From contig JACRCQ010000046.1 of assembly GCA_016218915.1 (NCBI GenBank), positions 1 through 64,000 on the forward strand: a stretch of DNA of 64,000 nt, read 5' to 3'. Shown here piece by piece: positions 40,716 through 48,150 of the stretch (within the stretch, counting starts at the first letter, position 1; each line of letters begins with the position of its first letter). The DNA comes from Deltaproteobacteria bacterium. GTDB lineage: Bacteria > Myxococcota_A > Polyangia > Polyangiales > Polyangiaceae. A model generated the notes under the pieces. The model ran no database searches. It saw nothing but the letters and a program-made list of their open reading frames with translations, and was not told the DNA's origin. Position numbers and translations under genes: made by a program.

Positions 40716-42431
40716 CTACTTGGGCGGCGGTGGAGCGATCGACTTGAGGTTCAATCCCCCGGGGTACTGGTAGCTCGTGTAGCTGCCGTAGCCGTACACC
40801 TGGATGCCCACCGGCTTGTTCGACTTCAGGTTGTGCGTGCCGGTCGGCGCAAGCTGCACCCGCGCCACCATCAGCCCGGAGCCTCCCACTGGCGAGAACT
40901 GGGAAGATGCCACCTCCTGCCCATCCAGCGTCGCGCTCGTGCCGTTGGTCGCCATGATGTTCACGAAGTTCACGTCGTAGTCCTGCGGCGCCAGGAACAC
41001 GTACATGTCCCGGTATTGCTCGACCGCAGTCGCCAGGCTCTGGGAAGGATCCCCCTTCTGGTCCGGCGGCTGCGTGTTGGGATCCACCACGGAACCTCCC
41101 TGCATGAAGGTCAGCACGATGAACTCGTGATCCCCGACCACGTGGAAGTCATCCTTCTGGATCCCGAGCATCATGACCTGCCCGGCGTTGATCGTGGCCT
41201 TTCCGTTGCTCACCCCGGATGCGGTGATCGGCGGATCGAACGTGAGCGTGGTCCCGTCGATGTTTCCGACGATGTGGACTGCCTGCCCCGGCGCTTTGCC
41301 TCCCTTGGGCCCTGCCGGCACGCTGACCACGTATTCCTTTCCAAGCGTCTCGGCAGGGAAGACCGACTCCTCGATGTGGTCGCAGGCAGAAGCGTTGTTG
41401 GGGAAATTGCGGCACGGCACCCCGGTGATCACCTGGATCGGATTGTTCGCGGAGATGAGCGAGCCGCTCAGGCTGTCCGCGTCCGCCTTGCCACCCACGA
41501 CCTCGATGACATCACCCGCGTTCAGCGAGAAGCTCGCGCTCTGCCCAGCGCCCAACGCGCCGATACCACCGCCTGCCACGACCTTCCCGGTAGCCTTGAA
41601 CTCGACGTTCGTGCCGTCCTTCGTTCCCGTGATTGCCACATAGGAAGGCATGCTCGGCTGCCCGCTCCAGCTCATGCCGTTGGCCCCTGCCACGCGGTAG
41701 TTGCCCGTCATCGCCGTGCTCGGCAGCAGCAGCGACGCGTCGTTCGAGAACGAGAAGCACCCCACCGCCTGGCCATACATGGCGCATATCTTGTCGCCCG
41801 GGCATCCTGCCCAGCTCTTGCCCGGAGGTCCTCCCTGCCCTTTGTACTCGAGCGCGCTGAACTGGTAGACCGTCACCGGCCGACTCGCCACCAGGTGGTA
41901 GGCGCCGCCGTCCTGCCGGACCGTCGACTCGATCGGAACGGCGCTCCCGCAAACGTCGCAATCCTTTCCCTTCAGGACAGGTACCCAGGGAAGGTAGATC
42001 GTCTTCAGCTCGTTGACCGGTACCGTCTCCTGGATGTTGACCCCGTTCGGCCCGGTCACCGTCACATCCGACGCATCTGTGCCGGTATTCGCAACCACGA
42101 CCGCGAAGTCGAAAATGCTCCACACGTTGTTGGCTGTGACGGTCGGCCAGTAGTCGCACCCGATGTAGGACCGGCTCTGCTCGGACTGCTCGCAGGTCGT
42201 CGGGTTGGTCACGAACCCTCCACCGCCGCCACCGCCCGTGTCGCCGCTGCCCCCGGTCCCGATGATGACCCCGCCACCGCCTCCTGAGTTGCCAGTGGCG
42301 CCGGTTCCCGTTCCACCGCCGCCGCTGCCTGGCGGGAAGACGTTCTCCCCGCCTCCAGCGGAGCATGCCACGATCGGGGCCGCTGCAAATGAGGCCGCGG
42401 CCAACCAGCGCACGAGCGATTGCTTCCTCAC
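40716..42431 (-). CDS. IgGFc-binding-like surface lipoprotein
   Basis: A 571-aa lipoprotein. Signal peptide with lipobox PIVAC, a Gly-rich linker (about 25-75), then a large domain of the IgGFc-binding N-terminal type. Visible phrases are QSRSYIGCDYWPT, VVVANTGTDASDVTVTGPNG, GAYHLVASRPVTVYQFSAL, LISANNPIQVITGVPC, DHIEESVFPAETLGKEYVVS and HEFIVLTFMQGG, ending KPVGIQVYGYGSYTSYQYPG. The GTG start is backed by GGAGGTGG. Such proteins occur in myxobacteria as surface adhesin-like proteins; binding of host IgG is not implied. Confidence 0.85.
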   Translation of the reverse strand: MRKQSLVRWLAAASFAAAPIVACSAGGGENVFPPGSGGGGTGTGATGNSGGGGGVIIGTGGSGDTGGGGGGGFVTNPTTCEQSEQSRSYIGCDYWPTVTANNVWSIFDFAVVVANTGTDASDVTVTGPNGVNIQETVPVNELKTIYLPWVPVLKGKDCDVCGSAVPIESTVRQDGGAYHLVASRPVTVYQFSALEYKGQGGPPGKSWAGCPGDKICAMYGQAVGCFSFSNDASLLLPSTAMTGNYRVAGANGMSWSGQPSMPSYVAITGTKDGTNVEFKATGKVVAGGGIGALGAGQSASFSLNAGDVIEVVGGKADADSLSGSLISANNPIQVITGVPCRNFPNNASACDHIEESVFPAETLGKEYVVSVPAGPKGGKAPGQAVHIVGNIDGTTLTFDPPITASGVSNGKATINAGQVMMLGIQKDDFHVVGDHEFIVLTFMQGGSVVDPNTQPPDQKGDPSQSLATAVEQYRDMYVFLAPQDYDVNFVNIMATNGTSATLDGQEVASSQFSPVGGSGLMVARVQLAPTGTHNLKSNKPVGIQVYGYGSYTSYQYPGGLNLKSIAPPPPK

Positions 42432-42594
42432 GGTGCCACCTCCGAGGGTCTGTAAATCAAGGGTACCACGGCGATGAACGCCCTACAGAACAAAGCGCTC
42501 ATCGCAGCCGGGTGCGGAAAGGTACGAACCTCCACCGTCGCCGCTGCGCCCCTCGTCGCCTGCGTGCTACCCTCCTGTCCGGATAGCGATCGCC

Positions 42595-43896
42595 ATGCCG
42601 CCTCGCCAACCGTGGCTCCTCAAGCTCGATGAACTGCTGCGCAAGCTGAGCCTTCCCTTGCAGGCCGTCGCCACGCGCCATGGCTCCCTGCTCCTGTGGC
42701 TCGATCAAGGACAGCCGGATTCTTTCGTCGTCAGCGTCACGCCCCGCTCCTCTGCCTCCCAGGGATGGACCACCACCGATCGCTTCGTCGTAGCCTACTC
42801 CGGCGCGCGCGACCTCGACCCTCGCACCCAAGGATGGCTCAGCCTCATAGCTGGATTGCTGCGACGCATCGAAGCAAAGCTTCCTGCGACGTTCGATCGC
42901 ACCGATGGCGTCTTCGCACCTTACATGCTCCCCGAGGATCGATTTCTGCGACTGTTTCCCTTTTGCATGGTGGAGCGCTCATCCATTGCAGGTCAGGAGG
43001 TAGTCGAGGTGCTGATCCGCGCCACCTCGCTCTGCAACCAGCGCTGCCCGTTCTGCTCTGCACCGGACCAGGACTCCCCGGATCACGCAACCTTGATGGA
43101 TGCGATCGTCGACGCCGCGTCCCTCTTCCCAGGCGCTACGCTCAGCCTCACAGGGGGAGAGCCTACCCTGCGCCCGGACTTCGCTGCAGAGCTCTCCGGC
43201 GCGCTTGCCATCGAGAACGTACGCCAGGTGCAGGTGCAGACCAATGCCGTCGCGTTCGCCTCCAGGCTCGACCCCGCGGCTTGGGAGCCGTCGCCCAGGC
43301 TGATGTTCTTCGTGTCGCTGCATGCCACCGATCCGGACATCTACGATCGTTGCACCGGAACGCGAGGGCAGCTTCCCGTGGCTCTCGAGGGGATGCGCAG
43401 GATGATTGCGGCCGGCCACCAGGTCACGCTCAACTGCGTGGTGAGCTCCGAGAACCTCGCCCATCTTCCTGCCTACGTGCAGTCGCTCCCCGGTCTCCTA
43501 CCCATCGGTGACAAGGTCGACCTTCACTTCTCCTCCCTGATCTGCCACGAGAGAAAGCCCGAAGCGTCCACCTTCCTCGTGCGCTACCCAGAGCTCGCAA
43601 GCACGCTCGAGCGGGTCGCATCCATCGCAGCATCCCTGAACGTGCCGGTCCAGTCGCTGCTGTCGTCGACCCATGCCTCCCTGCCCGCCTGCCTGCTCAG
43701 CGAAGAGTACCGGCTGCGCTCTCCCCACCGCCCCACCCTTCGTCAAGACGAGACCGGATTCGAGGACTTCGACAGGCCCTGGGTCAAGGCTTTGCGCTGC
43801 CGCGACTGCGTCCACGCCGATCACTGCCTCGGGGTGCCGCGCGCCTACGGCGCACGATTCGGCCTGGATGAGCTGACGCCCATCCGGGAGGGGTAG
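42595..43896 (+). CDS. Radical SAM protein with C-terminal SPASM/twitch-like cysteines
   Basis: A 433-aa radical SAM enzyme. The SAM-cluster motif is CNQRCPFC (Cys147, 151, 154) and the SAM-binding GGEPTLRPD is at 187-195. A first, roughly 135-residue domain precedes the barrel and is not recognised. Near the C-terminus a CxxCxxxxxC motif (Cys402, 405, 411; CRDCVHADHC) resembles an auxiliary cluster site. It is followed after 2 bases by a second radical SAM gene. The pairing, and a NifH-type reductase two genes on, suggest one pathway. Product unknown; modification of a peptide or cofactor is possible. Confidence 0.88.
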   Translation: MPPRQPWLLKLDELLRKLSLPLQAVATRHGSLLLWLDQGQPDSFVVSVTPRSSASQGWTTTDRFVVAYSGARDLDPRTQGWLSLIAGLLRRIEAKLPATFDRTDGVFAPYMLPEDRFLRLFPFCMVERSSIAGQEVVEVLIRATSLCNQRCPFCSAPDQDSPDHATLMDAIVDAASLFPGATLSLTGGEPTLRPDFAAELSGALAIENVRQVQVQTNAVAFASRLDPAAWEPSPRLMFFVSLHATDPDIYDRCTGTRGQLPVALEGMRRMIAAGHQVTLNCVVSSENLAHLPAYVQSLPGLLPIGDKVDLHFSSLICHERKPEASTFLVRYPELASTLERVASIAASLNVPVQSLLSSTHASLPACLLSEEYRLRSPHRPTLRQDETGFEDFDRPWVKALRCRDCVHADHCLGVPRAYGARFGLDELTPIREG

Positions 43897-43898
43897 GC

Positions 43899-45137
43899 AT
43901 GCTGCACGTGCTCACAGGCCCCGGGTGCAACAACAACTGCCTGTTCTGCATGGAGGCAGACCGCGACGGCAGGGATGCTGCGGTGCGCGCCCAGACGCGT
44001 GACGACGTCCGGGAGATGATCGACGCCTACCCATTGCAGGACGAGATCCTGTTCACCAGCGGCGAGCCGACCCTCAACCCCGACCTGCTGGAATACGTCG
44101 GCTGGGCGAAGCACAAGGGCTTCCGCGTGATCGGCCTGATCACCAACGGCCGCAGGCTCTCCTACCCGGCCTTCCTCGCGAGCCTCCTGGAGGCCGGCGT
44201 CAACCGGATCACCGTATCCATCCACGGCCACAACGCCGCATTGCACGACGGGCTCACCCGCGCGCCGGGCTCCTTCGAGCATACCCACGCTGCCCTGCAG
44301 AATCTCGCGCTCGTCAAGCGGGCCTGGCCGCTCCGCGTGCACACCAGCACCGTCGTCTGCCAGCGCAATCTTCCCGAGCTTGCGCAGGTGCACCGGTACT
44401 TGTCCGACGGTCCGTCGGATCAGATGGTCTTCAACATCATGATGGCAAAGGGACGTGGAGCGCTGCATTTCGCCCGCATGATGCCGCGGTATGCCGACGT
44501 GCTCCGCGCATTCGACTCCCTGTGCTCCAGCCTCGATACGCGCGCGCTCGAACGCCTGAAGGTGGTCGACGTGCCGGCGTGCGTCCTGCAGTCTCTTCCC
44601 GAGCAGGTACGAGGCGGGCTCGAGGTCTTCGACCAGTTCGAAAGGGTAGGGTCCACCGGATTGACCGAGATCGCGGTGCGCAACGCCTGCTCCGAGATCG
44701 GCGTCGAATCCCAGCGTCTTCCCACGGACGCGAGCGGCAAGGTCATCGAGGTGGCGCATCTTGACGACGAATGGGGAGACGTCGATCGACCGTGGTGGAA
44801 CCCACCGTGGCTCTCGCGATGGGCGCGACGGCGCGCGTCTGAGGGAGCCGAGGGCGCTGGAGAGCCGGCCGCGAGGTCGGAAGACATCGAGACCCTGCGC
44901 GCGCGCATCAGCGCTGCGCAGGCAGGGCAGGACGGCGCGTACTACATGACCCGGCGCGACCTGAAGGACAGCTACCTGCGCGCCAAGGGTCCGCCCTGCG
45001 AGACCTGCGCGCTCCGCGAGTCGTGTCCCGGGGTTTGGAAGGTCTACGTGGATCAGCACGGCTGGTCCGAGTTCCACCCTCTCGCGGCGTCGCAGGCCGA
45101 AGCCGCGACCCCCGATGCGGCGCACAGGGAGAAATGA
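43899..45137 (+). CDS. Radical SAM protein, second of a pair
   Basis: A 412-aa radical SAM enzyme with CNNNCLFC (Cys10, 14, 17) almost at the N-terminus, FTSGEPTLNPD (about 52-62) and VNRITVSIHGHNAALHD later in the barrel. At the C-terminus (about 367-376) CETCALRESC repeats the CxxCxxxxxC spacing of its neighbour. The ribosome site GGGAGGGG lies in the end of the preceding gene. The distance of 2 bases and similar tails indicate that both act together. It is not recognisable as NifB, MoaA, PqqE or another named type by eye. Confidence 0.88.
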   Translation: MLHVLTGPGCNNNCLFCMEADRDGRDAAVRAQTRDDVREMIDAYPLQDEILFTSGEPTLNPDLLEYVGWAKHKGFRVIGLITNGRRLSYPAFLASLLEAGVNRITVSIHGHNAALHDGLTRAPGSFEHTHAALQNLALVKRAWPLRVHTSTVVCQRNLPELAQVHRYLSDGPSDQMVFNIMMAKGRGALHFARMMPRYADVLRAFDSLCSSLDTRALERLKVVDVPACVLQSLPEQVRGGLEVFDQFERVGSTGLTEIAVRNACSEIGVESQRLPTDASGKVIEVAHLDDEWGDVDRPWWNPPWLSRWARRRASEGAEGAGEPAARSEDIETLRARISAAQAGQDGAYYMTRRDLKDSYLRAKGPPCETCALRESCPGVWKVYVDQHGWSEFHPLAASQAEAATPDAAHREK

Positions 45138-45142
45138 GCCGT

Positions 45143-45171
45143 TTGACACTCCCCCTCCCCGCCCCTATCTT
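45143..45171 (+). promoter_or_regulatory. Sigma-70-type promoter for the NifH-like gene
   Basis: TTGACA (45143-45148), a perfect -35 element, and TATCTT (45166-45171) are spaced by 17 bases. Transcription would begin near 45178, giving a leader of about 48 bases before the ATG at 45226. The -35 begins 6 bases after the stop of the second radical SAM gene, so the reductase can be expressed separately from the pair. Confidence 0.55.
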
Positions 45172-45225
45172 CTGCCGGCAGCGGCATGTCCTGATGGGGC
45201 TCCTCCCATCGCGCAGTGGAAGCTC

Positions 45226-46038
45226 ATGGAAAGAATAGCCATCTACGGCAAGGGCGGAGTCGGCAAGTCCGTCGTCGCAACCAACCTCAGCGCCCGGTTC
45301 GCCCAGCTCGGCAGGAAGGTGCTCCACGTCGGGTGCGATCCCAAGCACGACTCGGCTGTGCGCCTCACCAACGGAGAAGGGAACATCCTCACCGTCCTGG
45401 AAGTGCTCGCAGACGATCCGAACCCTACCTCGACCGATGGAATCCTGCACGAAGGGCGTCTCGGCATCCACTGCTGCGAAGCTGGCGGTCCTGAGCCGGG
45501 ATTGGGATGCGGAGGACGAGGCGTTGCGCGCACGCTCGAGTTCCTCGACGAGATGAACGTGATCGGCTCAGGTGGCTACGAGGTCGTCATGTTCGACGTG
45601 CTCGGTGACGTAGTCTGCGGAGGCTTCGCGGCCCCGCTGCGTCAAGGCTTCGCCGAGAAGGTCTTCATCGTCATCTCCGAGGAGCCCATGGCGCTGTTTG
45701 CCGCCAACAACATCTCCAAGGCCATCCACGTCTACCATCCCAATGGGGTGGTGCTCGGAGGGTTCGTGGCCAGCCTCAAGAGCCCTGATGCGGATCGCTC
45801 CGTGCTCGACCGCTTCGCAGCCGCGCTCTCGACCCGCGTGCTCGCGTTCATCCCGCGCGATCCGCTCATCACCTGCGCGGAGCGCGCACGCAAGACCGTC
45901 GTCGAATATGCACCGGATTCCGCCTCTTCCAAGGCGTTCGCCGCGCTCGCCGACGAAATCGCGAGCATCGATCCGGCGAGCGTTCCGCTTCCCACGCCGC
46001 TGGGCGACGAGGCTTTTTTTCGCTTCATCAAGGATTGA
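45226..46038 (+). CDS. NifH/BchL-family ATP-dependent Fe-S reductase (orphan, no NifDK-type partner)
   Basis: A 270-aa nitrogenase-reductase-type protein. Walker A is GKGGVGKS (8-15). The two cluster cysteines are both present: Cys95 in PGLGCGGRGV and Cys131 in FDVLGDVVCGGF, matching the bridging [4Fe-4S] ligands of the NifH/BchL dimer. Arg98 sits where NifH has its regulatory Arg. The start is the ATG beginning MERIAIYGKGG; upstream in-frame codons are in the promoter and leader. Reductases of this family hand electrons to NifDK-, BchNB- or CfbD-type complexes; none is encoded here. The radical SAM pair is the only plausible local partner. Chlorophyll or nitrogen-fixation genes are absent. 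Confidence 0.92.
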   Translation: MERIAIYGKGGVGKSVVATNLSARFAQLGRKVLHVGCDPKHDSAVRLTNGEGNILTVLEVLADDPNPTSTDGILHEGRLGIHCCEAGGPEPGLGCGGRGVARTLEFLDEMNVIGSGGYEVVMFDVLGDVVCGGFAAPLRQGFAEKVFIVISEEPMALFAANNISKAIHVYHPNGVVLGGFVASLKSPDADRSVLDRFAAALSTRVLAFIPRDPLITCAERARKTVVEYAPDSASSKAFAALADEIASIDPASVPLPTPLGDEAFFRFIKD

Positions 46039-46148
46039 AGACCATGACTTCCGCGTCGAGCGCGTGAAGTCGGGAGCAACGGGCGCCCTCGGGCCCGCTG
46101 ATTAAACCGGGTTGGCCTGAGCACCTTGTTCGTGCTACGGCAAGGACA

Positions 46149-46640
46149 GTGCTGATTTCGCGACTTGTATGGGCCGCGGTCCTCAGCATGGGTGTTTTCG
46201 TCTCAGGATGCTGTCAGCCGAGCGAGGCGCCCAATGCAGGTGGTTCCGACGACTCCTCGCCGCAGAAGAGAGTGCGCGTTCAGGAAGATCCTGAACCTGC
46301 TGGGAACGGATCCAAGCAGCTGAAGGCTTCGTGCACCGAACCTGTCGTGCAAATGCTGGTCGCAACGGGTGAGGGATCTCGCCCCGATGCCGCGGATCTC
46401 ACCGAAAATGTGAGGGACTTCGTTCGCGCCAACCCCGACTTCGCCAGCCCCAACGTCAACTACGCCGAGACCACCCTCGAGGGCGCCTCCGCCCTGCTTG
46501 CACGCTGCCCCGACTCGGACACCGCCAACCGTCTCGCCCGGAAATTCAAGATCCACTCCCGCTCCATCCGTGCAGTACCCGTGTGTGGGTTCGCATCCTC
46601 CGGCTGGAATGGCGCAAGGCGCACCCTGCAGCTGCCCTGA
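46149..46640 (+). CDS. Small lipoprotein downstream of the NifH-like gene
   Basis: A 163-aa protein (GTG start). Signal peptide with lipobox VFVSGC, a charged linker and a mature part with three further Cys residues (KASCTEPVV, LLARCPDSD, AVPVCGFASSGW). It begins 110 bases after the NifH-like stop and ends 51 bases from a convergent gene. AAGGA lies 2 bases before the start. No family is recognised. A link to the radical SAM/NifH cluster is only positional. Confidence 0.58.
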   Translation: MLISRLVWAAVLSMGVFVSGCCQPSEAPNAGGSDDSSPQKRVRVQEDPEPAGNGSKQLKASCTEPVVQMLVATGEGSRPDAADLTENVRDFVRANPDFASPNVNYAETTLEGASALLARCPDSDTANRLARKFKIHSRSIRAVPVCGFASSGWNGARRTLQLP

Positions 46641-46691
46641 ATCGTCGCTTCCCCCTTCGACTTCCAGGCCGGTTCCGTCCCTACGATTCCA

Positions 46692-47027
46692 TCACTTGCG
46701 GGCGCGACGCGGAAATCGGGTCTCATCCACCTGCTCTTCCACTCCCGACTCGTAGCGCACCCAGTAGCGCCGCTGCTCGCACGCCGAGATCTCGGCCTGC
46801 TTGACCAGCTTGCCCGCGGTCACTTCCACGCGCTCGCCCACCCAGTGCGATGCCATGCACGGCTTGCGACACATCGCCTCTCGGCAAACCCTCCCCTGAT
46901 CACAATCGACGTCCACCGAGCACGAGGTGCCGCGGATGCGCAGACACCCTGAGATGGCCACGGCCGAGGCCAGACACATCGCGATCGCGACCGCAGCTCG
47001 CAGGACGATGGCAGGACGGATTCCCAC
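46692..47027 (-). CDS. Small Cys-rich lipoprotein
   Basis: A 111-aa protein with a GTG start, hydrophobic signal and lipobox AISGC. The mature part has a CSVDVDCDQGRVCREAMCRK segment of the kind seen in myxobacterial Cys-rich proteins, then a region that resembles a short beta domain (YWVRYESGVEEQVDETRFPR). The frame is open further upstream but that part overlaps the TetR gene antiparallel to codon bias and is excluded. No family is recognised. Confidence 0.5.
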   Translation of the reverse strand: MGIRPAIVLRAAVAIAMCLASAVAISGCLRIRGTSCSVDVDCDQGRVCREAMCRKPCMASHWVGERVEVTAGKLVKQAEISACEQRRYWVRYESGVEEQVDETRFPRRARK

Positions 47028-47082
47028 GTGCCGGTTATCTCGCGCCCGGATTCCCTGGCCAACTTCGCGCACAACTCCCGCG

Positions 47083-47757
47083 TCAATCCTCGTGAACAGC
47101 TCGCTCGGTCGCTTCCGCTTCGGTGACCTCCCGTGGCTTTGCGTCCGGCGCACGCACCACCGGGATCCCTGTGAGCGCCTCTGCCGCGTGACGAGCATGC
47201 AGCAGGATCTGGTCGGATCGCACGCGGCCTGGCGCGGCCCGCGCGAGCGCGATCGCGCCCACCGAAAGCGCAACCAGCGCATCACCCACCACCTGGGCGT
47301 CCTGCACCGGACGCTTCCTGGAAATGCGAGCCGCCAGCCCGGAAAGCTCCGCAGCGAACGCATCGACTTCCTTCTGCAGAGCTTCGCGCGCTTCGGCTCC
47401 TGACCGCGCGACCTCTGGAAGGAGCGCTGGAAACGGGCAGCCGCTGTCTGCCAGATCCCTGTGCTGGCGGCTCAGGTAGCGCCGCAGGTACAGAGACAAG
47501 CGCTGCACCGGCTCTGCGGGATCGTCCTCGGTGATGAGCAGACGCCGGCTCTCTGCGAACGCGACGTGGATGGTCTCGGCCAGGAGCGATTCCTTGCTGC
47601 GGAAGTAGGCGTAGAAGCCACCCGCGGTCTTGCCAACCGCAGCCATGACCTTGTCGACACCGGTCGCCCCATAGCCACCCGCGCGAAACAGCTCTGCTGC
47701 GGCGCGCAGGATGGATGCGCGGACCTCGGAACGGTGCCCAGCCGGATACCTCGCCAT
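47083..47757 (-). CDS. TetR-family transcriptional regulator
   Basis: A 224-aa repressor. The N-terminal helix-turn-helix (about 10-55) is typical: SILRAAAELFRAGGYGATGV, DKVMAAVGKTAGGFYAYFRS, KESLLAETI. The C-terminal ligand-binding part (GCPFPALLPEVARSG ... VGDALVALSVGAIALARAAP) fits TetR proteins that sense small hydrophobic molecules. The start chosen (47757) begins at the conserved region; a longer open frame upstream is not supported. The small membrane-protein gene lies divergently to its 5' side and may be regulated. Confidence 0.9.
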   Translation of the reverse strand: MARYPAGHRSEVRASILRAAAELFRAGGYGATGVDKVMAAVGKTAGGFYAYFRSKESLLAETIHVAFAESRRLLITEDDPAEPVQRLSLYLRRYLSRQHRDLADSGCPFPALLPEVARSGAEAREALQKEVDAFAAELSGLAARISRKRPVQDAQVVGDALVALSVGAIALARAAPGRVRSDQILLHARHAAEALTGIPVVRAPDAKPREVTEAEATERAVHED

Positions 47758-47824
47758 CGCAAGGCATCCTACCCCTGTTTTGCCCTTGCGCGACCTGGTT
47801 TCGTTGTTAGGTTGCCGCCGTCTC

Positions 47825-48058
47825 ATGTACCTCGACTTCCTCACCTTCGCCGCCTTTGCGATGCTCGTCGCCACGCTCGTCCTGCAAATCGTGGCAACCC
47901 GACGCGTGCGCAGGGACGTCTCCTTCGATGCCGATCAGCGCAAGGCCCAGCTGTGGATGATCTGGTTGCTCCCGATCCTGGGCGCTTCGATCGTTCTCTC
48001 GGTGCTGCACGACGAGCCAGCCCAGGAACGCGATCGCCAGAGCCTGCCTCGCTCCTGA
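47825..48058 (+). CDS. Small two-helix membrane protein
   Basis: A 77-aa protein with two hydrophobic helices (about residues 4-24, FLTFAAFAMLVATLVLQIV, and 43-61, LWMIWLLPILGASIVLSVL) joined by a short charged loop (RRVRRDVSFDADQRK), and a charged tail. The size and topology look like a phospholipase-D-nuclease-N-terminal-like membrane module, but I cannot assign it. It is divergent from the TetR gene. No clear ribosome site. Confidence 0.5.
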   Translation: MYLDFLTFAAFAMLVATLVLQIVATRRVRRDVSFDADQRKAQLWMIWLLPILGASIVLSVLHDEPAQERDRQSLPRS

Positions 48059-48150
48059 CGCCCCGGACCTCAGCCCAGCGGAATTCCGCCCGCCTGCTCG
48101 GCGTTGCCGTTTCTGTGCGATCCGTACCCCAACGTGGTACCTACGGCCTT

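Noticed and set aside
42595..46038. Nitrogen fixation or bacteriochlorophyll cluster
   Set aside because: Only the Fe-protein-like gene is present; no nifDK, nifEN, bchNB or bchXYZ homologues, and the radical SAM proteins do not show the NifB signature.
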